Assembly: GCF_050947875.1 (NCBI RefSeq)
Contig: NC_134577.1
Location: 71,675,139-71,739,138 of the forward strand
From: Dermacentor variabilis
Lineage: Eukaryota > Arthropoda > Arachnida > Ixodida > Ixodidae
Reading direction: 5' to 3'
Length of the DNA: 64,000 nucleotides
Part shown: in pieces, positions 29,955 through 40,126 of the stretch
How positions within the stretch are numbered: position 1 is the stretch's first letter
Layout: every line of letters starts with the position of its first letter
Notes under the pieces: generated by a model
The model's input: the letters and a program-made list of their open reading frames with translations, nothing else
Database searches by the model: none
Told to the model about the DNA's origin: nothing
Made by a program: the position numbers and the translations under genes

Positions 29955-30590
29955 AAAATTTTATCTTTATTCATTTTTACATACTGCAGCCCATCTTCGG
30001 CTATAGCAGGCCTGGCGGCGACGTCACGTATCAATTGAAGACAAAAAATCGATCACGGGCCAAGAACGAACATTTCCGGGCAATGCGTACCAACGTTCAA
30101 TTGTTGAGGGAAAAAACTATGTCTGCATTGTCAGTTCTGGCTTAAATGACAAAAGATTTAGGTTCTGAAAGCTGCAGCAGCAAGAAGGTTCAGCAAACTT
30201 TAAGTTTTTACGTAAGCACGTACAGCGTGGGTAGTTAATTAAAGTGTGCAGGAACTTTATCCGATCGTTGTAGCGAGGTGTTGTGAGAGCGGTTAAGTTT
30301 AGATTAGAGAGGTTAGAAAAAGGTGAAATATGCCTGCCGTAACAACGTTAGTTAAAACGAACAGCTCTTTTTTGCGCGGACTCAATCTTGTCAATATCGG
30401 TTTTATGAAAAGGATTCCAAACTACAGGCGCATATTCAAGGATTAGGCGGATTAGTGCTTTGCGTGTTAGCAGTTTAGTTTATTTAGGAATCTCATGAAG
30501 GGTGCGTTGGAGTTAGCCGAAGTTTTTTAATGAATTCGTACATATCGCTTGAATGTGCTTAATCCAATATAAATTGTGAGTTTTATTCAT
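29955..30590 (-). mobile_element. Jockey/CR1-type LINE remnant, C-terminal part of the reverse transcriptase ORF
   Basis: Minus-strand reading gives, from right to left, LYWIKHIQAICTNSLKNFG (near 30575-30515), LIRLILEYAPVVWNPF, TDIDKIESAQKRAVRF (near 30440-30352), and FFPSTIERWYALPGNV (near 30117-30065). The ORF ends shortly after, at about 30018. These are the conserved 'LEYA..VW', 'LE..Q..A.RF' and 'FP.TI..WN.LP' blocks that close the ORF2 of Jockey and CR1-like elements without RNase H. Stops and frameshifts make it a pseudogene. The reading continues, after an interruption, at 31680-32560. Confidence 0.8.
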
Positions 30591-31678
30591 TTTATTTATC
30601 ATTTATTTATTTCACAATACTGCCGCTCTCAGCCGAGAGCCTAGCAGATGGGCATGAACACTTTTTTTTCCGACATAAATACATGTGTGAGCTACACAAA
30701 GAATGAAAAACCAACAATATTCAACAAAATACAAAGGATTAGGTAGATAAGCTATACAACAGAACACTAAGCAAAGCAGAATAAATGAACAACAACCGGG
30801 GCGTATCATAATCAAAGCAAAAACGTGAAGTATTTGGAAACAAACAAGTGTATACATTTCTTTTTCTGAGCACTGTTAGTTTAACATAAAGGGAACAGTT
30901 ACTAAACAGTTAATAAGAGTCCGATGAACTTATACTCGGGCATATTTAGTAGAAAGAAGTTATTGAATTATATTCAGCATATGCAGTGTCTTCACCATCC
31001 AATACGTATACACTGTCTAAATAATGTATTCTTCATTTCTTTTGCAATGCAGATTTTGAGAGGTAAATTTGATGCCTTGCTGATCATATAGGGTGCCTTC
31101 ATGTAGTCTATATCAGCAGCCCTGAGCATAGAGTACTGAGAGAATAACTGTACTGTGCGTAAGTTGGCATATATTCGAAGTATTATTTTCTGTTCTCCTC
31201 TCAGAATTAGTTTTTGTTCACGTTAGCATAAAAAGGGCCATAACATAACTTCAAATAAGGAATTGCGCTGTGCAGTTGTGATTGGAGCCAGTTTGGTATT
31301 AAGATTTAGGTGCGTATTCCGAGACCGCTCTTCGTGGTACCATATTCGTGGTACTAACAAAACCCTATTTGACCTGTTTGACTGTATTGAAACTGCTTAT
31401 GCTTCTAATCGTTCTTGTAATTGTCATTTGTGATCGGACTGTCTGATCGTTTATTTACTGATAAGTTTATATAACTGAATCAAGATAACAAATCGTCGTG
31501 TCACTGCTGTTGTACGGGTGGCTAGAGCTTAGTCAAGCTGCTCAGATGCAGCTTTTTTCTCTGGCCCCCTATTTTCGCAGTAACAATGTATTGTCTGCGG
31601 CGAAAATAAAACTTGATTGATTGATTGATTGGATTGATTGATTGATTGATTGGTTGATTGAGTGATTGATTGATTGAT
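30591..31678. mobile_element. Insertion splitting the LINE remnant; two outward-facing 3' ends
   Basis: This block separates the two halves of one LINE reading. Its left edge on the minus strand reads GCGGCAGTATTGTG then AAATAAATAAATGATAAATA, a LINE-like 3' tail preceded by a small hairpin (CTCTCGGCTGAGAG). Its right edge on the plus strand reads GCGGCGAAAATAAAACTTGA followed by (TTGA)n, another tail with a polyadenylation signal. So it probably contains two partial elements whose 5' ends meet near 31330. No intact frame or named family was found. Confidence 0.5.
31612..31678 (+). repeat. (TTGA)n microsatellite, probable retroelement tail
   Basis: About 16 units with a few substitutions (GGAT, GGTT, GAGT) directly after AAAATAAAACTTGA. 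Confidence 0.9.
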
Positions 31679-32560
31679 ATTCGTAAAAAGTTCTGCTTCG
31701 CTAATCTTTTCAGTAGTGAACCCCCGTAAGTAATGTTTAATTTGAGTGTAAGTTTTCGGTTGCACCACTAGGAAATTCCATACATTGTCTTTGCCACGTT
31801 TAATTGTAAATTATTTCTGCTAGAGATATCAACCTAGAGATATCAAGTAGTTATTAAGGTTAGACTCAAATTCCTCTGATTATTTAGGAATAAAATGCGG
31901 CCGCGCCCTCTACACACAACACTGAATCTCGAGATTACCTTCTTTGCACGATGTCGTTTACGTAACGTAGGAAGAGTAATAGGCCTAACGTAGACCCTTG
32001 TGGAGCTTCCTATTGTATTTACAACTTACTTGAAGTGGTAAATTCTAACTAAACAAACTGTTTACGCTTGCGCAAGCAGCTTTGAATTAAGTTACCCACC
32101 GTGCTACGTGCTCCGTATGTTTTTTTTTTCAAATTTATTTAATCCCAATGCTTCGTCCGCAATATTTCATGATTAATGTATTCAAATGCTCTTTCAAGGT
32201 CTATCAATAATCCCAATGCAAAGATTTGTTTTTTCTACGTTGGAAATGATTTTATCTTTTTTATACATAATAGGCCGTGTTCGGTTGGCTTGTTTCTCTC
32301 AAAGCCATACCAGGACAAGGCGATGTCTTTCTTTACGTTTTTCCAGCTTTCGTGAGGAAAAGAGACAAACGCTCATAGAATATATATCTCAATATTTTGG
32401 AAAAGTCGTTTAAAACGAAATATTGCCCGATAGTTTGAAAACTCTTGCTCCACATTTCTTTTATAGTGGGGTCAAGTATCGAGTTGCGCTTCAGAAAAGA
32501 ATCCGCTTGTCGGAGATAGGTTAGCAATGTTGGCGAATACATCACAGATTCAGTTCACTG
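31679..32560 (-). mobile_element. Jockey/CR1-type LINE remnant, N-terminal part of the reverse transcriptase domain
   Basis: Minus-strand reading recovers FSKILRYIFYERLSLFL (near 32430-32380), LIDLERAFEYINHEIL (the DLxxAF catalytic A block, near 32209-32162), and VPQGSTLGPLLFL.YVNDIV (the B block, near 32008-31950). Further on, LTIKRGKDNVWNFLVV lies near 31808-31760. The YADD block expected between the last two is not found. Frames are broken repeatedly. After 31679 the reading is cut by the insertion and resumes at 30590, so both pieces are parts of one copy. Confidence 0.8.
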
Positions 32561-32869
32561 GGTTGCATGTGATGCCATTGCTTCATGCTTTTACGTTGCT
32601 CTTCAATTTCATGCTACAAGCCTTGCACTTCCTAAAGTGTGGCTGGTCTTACCATATAGAGAGCTAGAAACGCGTGCAATATTACTGTTCTTATTATTGC
32701 GCTCTTCACTGTTTACCTCTGAGTTTGCGCCACATTCTTGTTGCTGTGGTACCTATAACCAGGAGACTGCGGTACCTTAAAAATGTTCGGACGTGCTAAG
32801 AGGTGCAGCAAATCAATTGAGGTGTTTCCGACGCCTGGGGTTGAACTTCACGGGGAAGCGATGGCTTGC
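32561..32869. other. No recognised feature
   Basis: May hold more of the decayed LINE's upstream part, but no motif is visible. Confidence 0.3.
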
Positions 32870-33130
32870 TTTCTGTCATCGTCATGCCGCCTGGGTCGTT
32901 ATTCTCGCTTCATCCGGTTGTCGTCATACTGACCTCGTCACACACCGTCGTCATCTCATGGTCCTGTTGTCGTAGTCGTCACGTTGTAGTCATTCTACCA
33001 TCGTCATAATTTAGGAGTCCACACGTCATCGCCGTCATCATTGTACACTTTTGTCATTCCATCGACACCACTCCAGGAATTCTCGTTCCATCTTCACTGC
33101 TTCAGCATCGTACAGTCTTCGTCATGCCTC
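32870..33130 (-). repeat. Degenerate CGTCAT-rich minisatellite
   Basis: Irregularly spaced words such as GTCATCGTCATGCCGCC, GTTGTCGTCATACTG, CCGTCGTCATCTCATGG and CATCGCCGTCATCATTG. On the minus strand these are the ATGACGACGATGGC words of the array at 11595-11890. Confidence 0.65.
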
Positions 33131-33535
33131 CATGCTCATGGGGACCTTGGAGAGCGACTGCCACAGCAAAGTGGTTCAATATCAGAGTATGTGGCATATA
33201 GACGAATCAACTAAATCTGAGAATTAACCCTGCACGCTGAAATGAACATGACTTCAGGAATGTGGCCTATCGCTACACTGCTCGATTTCTATTCGCATTA
33301 CCGCCGAAAGCTATGGGGAGATAAGTTCTACCGTAATACTTTTCGCTTGCTGCCGACTTGCTCGATTCATAGTCATCGTTTCACTTTTCCTTTAGCTTTT
33401 CTCTTTCTTTTAATGTTTTGATTACCACATTTATGAGGAGCATTTCGTGGTTGCTCTGCATCTGCTTTCAAGCCGGTTCTTCAAGCTTTCCTCATTTTGT
33501 GTGTATAGCCTCACTGTCGGCACGCAACTTGAAAA
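33131..33535. other. No recognised feature
   Basis: No gene, RNA or repeat identified. Confidence 0.4.
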
Positions 33536-33645
33536 ATAATAATAATTGTTATGATAATAACAATAGAATAATAATATTAAATGAATTGTTTATTTAACGC
33601 AGCCAGGAGCAAACCTAAAGTCCAAGTGCTGGTGTACGCGTAAAA
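33536..33645 (-). mobile_element. Possible 3' end of a retroelement
   Basis: On the minus strand GGACTTTAGGTTTGCTCCTG is followed by GCTGCGTTAAATAAACAATT and then an AAT-rich tail. A polyadenylation signal followed by a simple tail suggests a LINE or SINE 3' end. No coding part is recognisable upstream. Confidence 0.35.
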
Positions 33646-34378
33646 AAAAAAAGAAATGTAAGAATACAAAGAAAAATACAGGTAAAGAAGGTGATATAGA
33701 AAAGGAAAATTATGAAAAGAGACAATTTACAATCGAGAAAATTGTAGGTGAATTCACAACACGAGAACGGAGGAAAACGCGAGCGATAGGTGTACTGAGG
33801 CACTTAGAGAAAATCTATTTGGGCGTATTATTGGCACACAACAAAAGACATGTAATGTTGCTAAAATAAGCTCTTACCTACCGACAAAGGTGAGCTAAAC
33901 AAAAATTAAAAGAAGACTAGTGAGTAAGTACAATAAAGAAACCAGTTCAGTTATATGTGCAAGCGTAAGGAAAAGTGTCTAAAAAGGAGAAACGATTGAT
34001 GAAAAATACGCATAAAGGCAGTGCATCAAAAACGTCAAATGTACAAAAAATAGCCATCATAATGATAATGGTAATAGTATTACTAGTAAAAATTCCGGCT
34101 GACGCGGCCTCAGAATCAACTTTGACGGTAATGCGATTAGCACTGAAGCAATGCTGCGACATACATTAATGCCGCCGCCAAAATGCGTCATGTAGGAGTC
34201 GTTCCTGCAACCAGGCTCCTCTCTCGCACCTCCCACTTGATATGCCGCGCCATCTTGTAGCGCTGCAGTGAAGTGCGCGAGATTGGCTGAATATATAATG
34301 TGCAGGTTTGATTCCGCAGAGCACTGCACAAATCTTAAAGAAATTCTTGTCGTTGAAGACTGGCAAAAAAACGCAGTG
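33646..34378. other. No recognised feature
   Basis: Open frames on the minus strand over 34057-34597 partly read the repeat that follows and have no recognisable domain. Confidence 0.35.
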
Positions 34379-34545
34379 GCACGTGCCCAGTGACCCAAGT
34401 GGGCCTGAAAGATGTTCTTTGAAGACCTGCGCATGCCCATTGTCACACTTACCCCGTGACCGAGTTTCGCGTCGAAGACATTCATCAAAATTCGGCCCGT
34501 ACCGAGCCACACATACCCGATGACTCAAATTGGCGCGAAAGAGGT
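34379..34545 (-). repeat. Remnant of the 62-bp minisatellite family, opposite orientation
   Basis: CCCAGTGACCCAAGTGGGCC then TGAAAGATGTTCTTTGAAGA, and later CCCGATGACTCAAATTGGCG then CGAAAGAGGTC, are the reverse complement of the 22-kb unit (CTTCAATGAACC ... GCCAACTTGGGT ... CTGGGTATGTG). About three degraded units remain. Confidence 0.6.
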
Positions 34546-35089
34546 CAGGTGGGCAGGAATAGATATACTGAAAACTGGGTGAAGTTCTGCGAAGCATGCT
34601 AATTGCATCAATTATTGGATACAGACCCTTCCATTATATGTCGGGTCCTAATGACCGCATCAATGTTTTGCTTCTGATGGTTGCCTCAAACCGGACACCA
34701 CAGCTTTATTGTTCGACTGATGCGTTGAACAGAGTCACAATGTTTAAAGTTTCTTTTTAATATTCCCACAATCCAAAGCGATCGGGTTGTTCAGAGGCAG
34801 TGCGAGAAGGTCAGTACTACCGGCGTTATTTCGCATAACGTTGCTCTTATTTCGGAAAGGTCACCTTTTCGTAGCGTTTTCTGCATAACTGGCCGTACAA
34901 ATGGTAGTACCCTTTCTTAGTTATCTTACGCCAAAAATAAAGAGAAAGGTTGGTTAACATTGACTGGCATTTAAAGATAAATTTTTAATGCAGGAATCAT
35001 GAGGAACTTTGGCAAGCATAAGTTCATCGCAAGCCAATGATACTTCCGCCCGCTTCCTCGCTAACGCACCCCAAAAGAAAAATCAAATC
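34546..35089. other. No recognised feature
   Basis: No gene or repeat identified. Confidence 0.4.
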
Positions 35090-35318
35090 AAATTATGGGG
35101 ATTGACGTGCCAGAACCACGATCTGATTATGAGGCACGCCTTTTTGGAGGACTACGGAAAGTTGGACCACCTGGGGTTCTTTAACGTGCACCTAACTCTA
35201 AGTACACATGTGTTTTCGTGTTTCGCCCCCACCGAAATGTGGCCTCAGCGACCGGGAGTAGATCCATCCACATTGTACTTAGCAGGCCAACACTATAGCC
35301 ACTAACCAACTACGGCCG
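35090..35318 (-). mobile_element. Ruka-like SINE, near full length, diverged
   Basis: The 3' end is at the left (AAATTATGGGGATTGACGTG) and the tRNA-like head at the right. Hallmark body blocks (GATTATGAGGCACGCC, CACCTGGGGTTCTTTAACGT) are present. Box B is degraded: the reverse complement near 35250 reads GGATCTACTCCC. The far right end is rearranged, with GAGCAACC repeated downstream near 35331. No target-site duplication was seen. An open frame over 35009-35305 is SINE sequence. Confidence 0.88.
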
Positions 35319-35989
35319 CTCCCGCCTACCGAGCAACCAAAGCCGTAGCGCCATGCAGTGCTCTTCACTTCAGTTCCGTACTTGTAAGCCGGAAAATAGG
35401 AACGAAGTGGAGGCTGGAGGTGCGGAATATATTTACTAGCCGAATGGTTGAGTGCAGGAAACGCAAAACAGCTGCGCTGCTGTTAACACCAGTGATATGA
35501 TTGAAAGCCGAGGCTTATTTCAGCGGACGAGTTTTTTTATTTGCTGTGGGGTTCCTTTGCTATGCAAATGTGGGCAGACAGGCGAAAAACGGGCCGGCGC
35601 CCTTGCAACGCACAACTTTGCGCAATAATATATGTTGAAGATGTTTGTGTAGCCAAGGTGTCACCTGCGTTTATTGAAATCATGTTATTGAAACCCTGAA
35701 ACTAGACGAGAACACTAACGGCAACTACAGTGTAATTTCTAACGGTAAACCTAACATATTATACTTCGTTACATTTGCTGCTATAGTTTACGCGATGATG
35801 TACTGTACTTATTTCGCTTGACACTGGATGTGTCGCGATAAACCTGCTCAATGACGAGCCTCTCTCGGAAGAAAGAATTTTACAACATCGATGGGACATC
35901 GCATCAGAAGGCCGTGCAATCGCTACGGCGCCACTTGTGATTAAGCGGCCTGTGTCAAAACCTGTAATTGGAACACCTTTTCTGTTACC
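35319..35989. other. No recognised feature
   Basis: No gene or repeat identified. Confidence 0.4.
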
Positions 35990-36130
35990 TGCGTCTGTTC
36001 TTTATTTTTTTCTCTGTCTCTTTGACCTTTTTCCAACGTTTAAATTCCCAACCCGAGTGAAGGGGGGCAAACCGGAAACTCGCCTCTGGTTAACATCCCT
36101 GGATTTGCGCCCTCTCTCTCTCTCTCTTTA
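35990..36130 (+). repeat. Possible retroelement 3' end with (TC)n tail
   Basis: GCCTCTGGTTAACATCCCTG leads through a short spacer to CCCTCTCTCTCTCTCTCTTT at 36110-36129. This layout recalls a common tick repeat terminus, from memory only. Confidence 0.3.
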
Positions 36131-36620
36131 TCAAAGATCTTATCGTTTAAGTGCAAATGCCTCTCCCTCCCGCCTCCCCGACCACTAAGCCAAATAACGC
36201 TTCGGTATAAAATTATGAAGCTCCCCCTGCACTCTGAGAATCATTGCTGTGCAATGAGTTTTTGCTTCTAGCTGCCTATCAGGTTTCGTTCTGGAAACCG
36301 GAAAGTGTTAACCGTACGAGTACATGCCCGCGTGAAACAAGCAGTTGTGTGAGTGCTGCGAGCCCGTGAGTTCAGAAATAGAGAACTTCTTTTTAAAAAA
36401 TTAGCAGGTGGAAATGTGGGTCTAGTGACTACGGGATTTCCAAGTATGCCGATTCAGCCGGCATGAGAGTTATGAGCAGCACATGAAGTTGACGAAATAT
36501 TGTCCTTTTTTTTTACCTCAAAGGGCATTGTGACTTTGCAAATCGATGATGTTAAGCAAAACGCCACGTTAGAAACGAAGACTTCGCTAGGACGGCGCAT
36601 GGTTGCGGAGACTTGCCTTG

Positions 36621-36622
<2 letters not shown>
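36131..36622. other. No recognised feature
   Basis: No gene or repeat identified. Confidence 0.4.

Positions 36623-36700
<78 letters not shown>
36623..36700. repeat. (TA)39 microsatellite
   Basis: Uninterrupted AT/TA tract of 78 bp. Confidence 0.98.
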
Positions 36701-36702
<2 letters not shown>

Positions 36703-37198
36703 GTCATCAGCAGACAAGTTACACGAATCCATGTACCCGCCATCATTCCCATGGTAGTTGAGCGATACGTTGACCTCTACGGCAAGGCACTGCCTTGATG
36801 ACAAAGATAATAGCATGATGACGATTGTGTCGAAGACTTAACTGATTTGACGAAGAATTTATTTTCGCGCTGCCAAAACGACAGACCAACCTACAGGACT
36901 ACAAACGGTTAACTATGGACAATAATTTCCACAGACAACTTATGCAACTTCATCGCGAAGAAAGGCATGCGCACATTTAGGTAATCGTAATATGCCGCAT
37001 GAGAAATCGTGTTGCAGAAAAGCAATATTCACTGGTCGTTGCGATGCTGCCTAATGATAAATTTGAGGGCAGCTCTACACGGTGTTTTCATTCCGCGATA
37101 TATTCGCTGGCGCGGACAATCTGTCTCCTGCGACACGTTGCAAACGGAGCCAAGTGCGCCGCAATGTCTCGCTAATATGGAGAACTCTAGAGCCAGCG
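36701..37198. other. No recognised feature; its right end holds a target-site copy
   Basis: AGAGCCAGCG at 37189-37198 matches 37323-37332 beyond the following SINE fragment. Nothing else identified. Confidence 0.5.
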
Positions 37199-37322
37199 TG
37201 TGCTTAGATTTAGGTGCACGTTAAAGAGCCCCAGGTGGTCAAAATTTCCGGAGTCCTCCACTACGACGTGCCTCATAATCAGAAAGTGGTTTTGGCACGT
37301 AAAACCCCAAATATTATTATCG
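37199..37322 (+). mobile_element. 5'-truncated Ruka-like SINE with target-site duplication
   Basis: Only the 3' half is present: CTTAGATTTAGGTGCACGTT, the CCCCAGGTGGTCAAAATTTC block, CCTCATAATCAGAAAGTGG, and the terminal GGCACGTAAAACCCC followed by AAATATTATTATCG. The tRNA-like head is absent, so the copy cannot be transcribed from its own promoter. AGAGCCAGCG flanks it exactly on both sides (37189-37198 and 37323-37332), with one more matched base pair pattern further out (TC.AGAGCCAGCG). This is direct evidence of target-primed insertion with 5' truncation. Confidence 0.93.
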
Positions 37323-37660
37323 AGAGCCAGCGCGCGGGTAACGCGTGGGCGCGATTCACAGCAGCCACCGCCGACAGACGTCCCAGAGGACGGTCGGTAC
37401 TCTGGCGCGATCTCGTAGCACCGTCACCGCATTACACTTTCCTTCTCACACTTTCGCCATACCCTACTCTGCTTTCCACTTCATGCTTCCGCTGCACCCT
37501 CCTCTGCGCTTTCCCCCTCCGTCTTTCGTACCCTCCCCCATGCACTCCGGGTTCACTTTCATTCTTCGCAGTAATCGTTCGCTCGGTTACGTCGAGGTAG
37601 TACGACGAACGCCGACGTCGCCGCTCGCCGCAAGAACGGGCGCCTAAGAGCTGCGTTATA
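37323..37660. other. GC-rich stretch of unknown nature
   Basis: Noticeably GC-rich, with overlapping open frames of 128 and 100 codons on the plus strand that share no recognisable domain. It may be an unrecognised interspersed repeat or an old control region. No splice or initiation signal argues for coding. Confidence 0.3.
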
Positions 37661-39936
37661 AGAAAAATTCTTTACTATATTCAGTTAGTATTTGGGCGAA
37701 CCCCGAAGGCGTCTCGAACTGTGTAACCAGCGGAGTCTCGATGGTCGGTGCAATGTCATGAAGGAGGCAGAACGATAACGTTCTCATTCACTCATTCCAT
37801 GAACAGGCTCTGAGATTTGTGCCGGGCTAGGGTGCTGGTTCAAATCACAAACACGATATCAGCGCCAAGTTTGTAGGAGCTCCTCTGAGAAAATTATGCG
37901 TCCGCTACACTGAGAGCGCTTTTATACTAATATGTGCATAGCAAAAACAAAAGCAGAATGTGTACATAAAGTTGTACAAGAACAGTAAGAACAGCGGACA
38001 CACACGCAAGTAAACGAAATATAGAGCTAATATAACCAATGGCCAAGTGCGTACCATTCACTTTTTTATTAAAAGAAACGGAAGGTGTTATTACAACGAA
38101 ACTTTTAATTCACCCGATTTCTCTGTCAACAACGCCATTCACAGAAGCACCACACCATACATTATCATCGTCAATGGCAAGTCAGAACAAAAGTTCAGCT
38201 TCGAGCATTTTTTTGGCGACATTCTAAAAAAAAAGAACAGAATACAGTTCGGCGACACTTACAAAAATTGCTCCGGTAACGAGAATTTGTGCTCTCTACC
38301 TTCCATCAACTTTTAGATGCGACGCATTGGAAACAGCATTGCTACAGAACTGAGCATGTTACCGAGAATCATGTCCTGGCTTACAAGGGGTAGGAGGACG
38401 GCCTGCCAGGTAAGAATTAAAGCGATAACTGTTTTACTCGACGTTGAACACGTTAGCCATGTTGCCGGTGCAAGTAAGTGGGGCACAAGGCGTTAGGGAC
38501 AAAATGCAAAGCGTAGCCACAAGCTCGACCACAGGGGCGAAAACAGGGTTGGCGGTAGTGAATGTTGGTCCAGCACTGCCCTTCCATGCAGGTTTAGACA
38601 AAATGTTTCAAGGCCCTATCTCAATGTTGCAATACCCTAGAATACATATTTGTTGCACCGCCAATGAAGAATGCCATTTGTGCATCAGCATGAAAGTGAA
38701 TTTTTTAACTTCTGAAGAACATTTCTTTTTGAGCAATAAGTTTGGGTTTGTATAGTTGAAACTATATTGTTTTCTCTGTTCATTGTTTGAAACTTTTGCA
38801 TCACTTGTGGCACATCTTTGAACTAGGATAGGGCATCTGGTGTCGTCTAAGACACCAGCATCGGCGGGAACGCAGATAACAATAAAAAATATAGACCAAT
38901 AACATTGTTCTTTGCGAAGTCATGAAGAGGCCCGGAATGCTGCCTTATGATAGAGTAGCATCGAGCTGCACTTTGGCACTTTGTCTGAGAGTTAAATTCG
39001 ATTTTTCGCGGTTTCTCCTTTCGTGGGGGGACCTGGTTTGCCGTTCGGAAAAGACGTCCAAGAACCGCGGACATAAGGGGAAGTGGGGCGCAGGTGGGAA
39101 AAAACGTTTGGGGAGAAGGATATTACAACTCGAACGCGTGAGCGGCTGGTGGTTTATGCTTTGTGCTGCAACGGCCTCACGGGATGTCGGGCGGCCCCTG
39201 TGTTTGCCGAAGCGCCTGATGTTTGCTGAACGGCTAGAGCAATGATTTTTCTTTTCGCGCACACAGCACACGCCGCGCCACCTGGTAGCCCGGCTTTTCA
39301 TTTCCTCGAGGCACAGTCTTTTTGCTTGCCACTCCGTGGCTACCACCAGAAAGTGCTGGCCGCGCTCAGCGCAGTTAGAATGTAAAATAGTATCCTGCAT
39401 AGAGCATTTGAAGGGAGGAGAGTCTCGCGATGCGCCAGATGTGGCCTGTAGAATATAAAAGATATCCATAAATTTTAGTACTGAGCATTCTTATTTTTTT
39501 TTTTGGGCGGGGGGGGGGAGGGGGAAGGCGCAATAAATGAAAGATAGTCATTAAATGCGACAGAACCCCTCCCCCCCCACACACCTCCTTGCCCATATTA
39601 TTTCGTTTACTCAAGTGTAAGGACAAAGAAAAGTTCATTTTCGCTTTTGAAAAATGAGAAAGTATCTGTTGAACCACAATGCTTGAAATCTAAAATAAAC
39701 AGCCGTTCTCTCTCAAAATAAGAGACAAAAGCGACAATTCGGACAGCGCGTGATCCACGCGTACATTGGGAATGATTTTATAGTGAATGGAAACAACGAC
39801 GGGATCAACTCGGCGTAAAAGAAAAAAAATTGTTTCTAGTCCTCACATACGCATGAATTGTTTTACAGTTGGAAGCTACTTGAAAAGCAACTTTGTAAAA
39901 GATATAGGCACGTTCCACGCACCTTGTGGAAGCATG
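37661..39936. other. No recognised gene
   Basis: Includes a T13-G run near 39487-39520 and a C-rich run near 39567-39580. A GGGTGCTGGTTCAAATCACA stretch near 37830 has a box B-like core but no box A or tRNA fold was seen. The longest open frame (174 codons, minus, 38945-39469) has no recognisable family. Confidence 0.35.
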
Positions 39937-39951
39937 AAAGTGTCACCTCAG
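39937..39951. repeat. Target-site duplication, left copy
   Basis: AAAGTGTCACCTCAG; matches 40112-40126 with one difference (C/G at the eleventh base). Confidence 0.9.
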
Positions 39952-40111
39952 TTCGATGGGGGCGAAATGCGACAACACCCATGTACTTAGATTTAGGTGC
40001 ACGATAAAGAACCCCAGGTGGTCTAAATTTCCGGAGTCCCCCACTACGGCGTGTCTCATAATCAGGACATGCTTTTGGCAAGTGGTTTTGGCACGTAAAG
40101 CCCCATAATTT
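39952..40111 (+). mobile_element. 5'-truncated Ruka-like SINE with 15-bp target-site duplication
   Basis: Begins inside the body at TTCGATGGGGGCGAAATGCG and continues through CTTAGATTTAGGTGCACG and CGTGTCTCATAATCAGGA to the terminal CACGTAAAGCCCCATAATTT. The promoter-bearing head is missing. A short internal duplication (GCTTTTGGCAAGTGGTTTTG) near 40071-40090 is private to this copy. Its flanks, AAAGTGTCAC(C/G)TCAG, are nearly perfect, so the insertion is fairly young. Confidence 0.95.
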
Positions 40112-40126
40112 AAAGTGTCACGTCAG
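40112..40126. repeat. Target-site duplication, right copy
   Basis: AAAGTGTCACGTCAG, paired with 39937-39951. Confidence 0.9.

Noticed and set aside
37214..37647. Open frames of 128 and 100 codons in GC-rich sequence
   Set aside because: The first begins inside the truncated SINE; both overlap in different frames without a recognisable domain.
37820..37850. Possible tRNA gene around GGTTCAAATC
   Set aside because: The core resembles a T-arm, but no box A at the right distance and no cloverleaf could be drawn.
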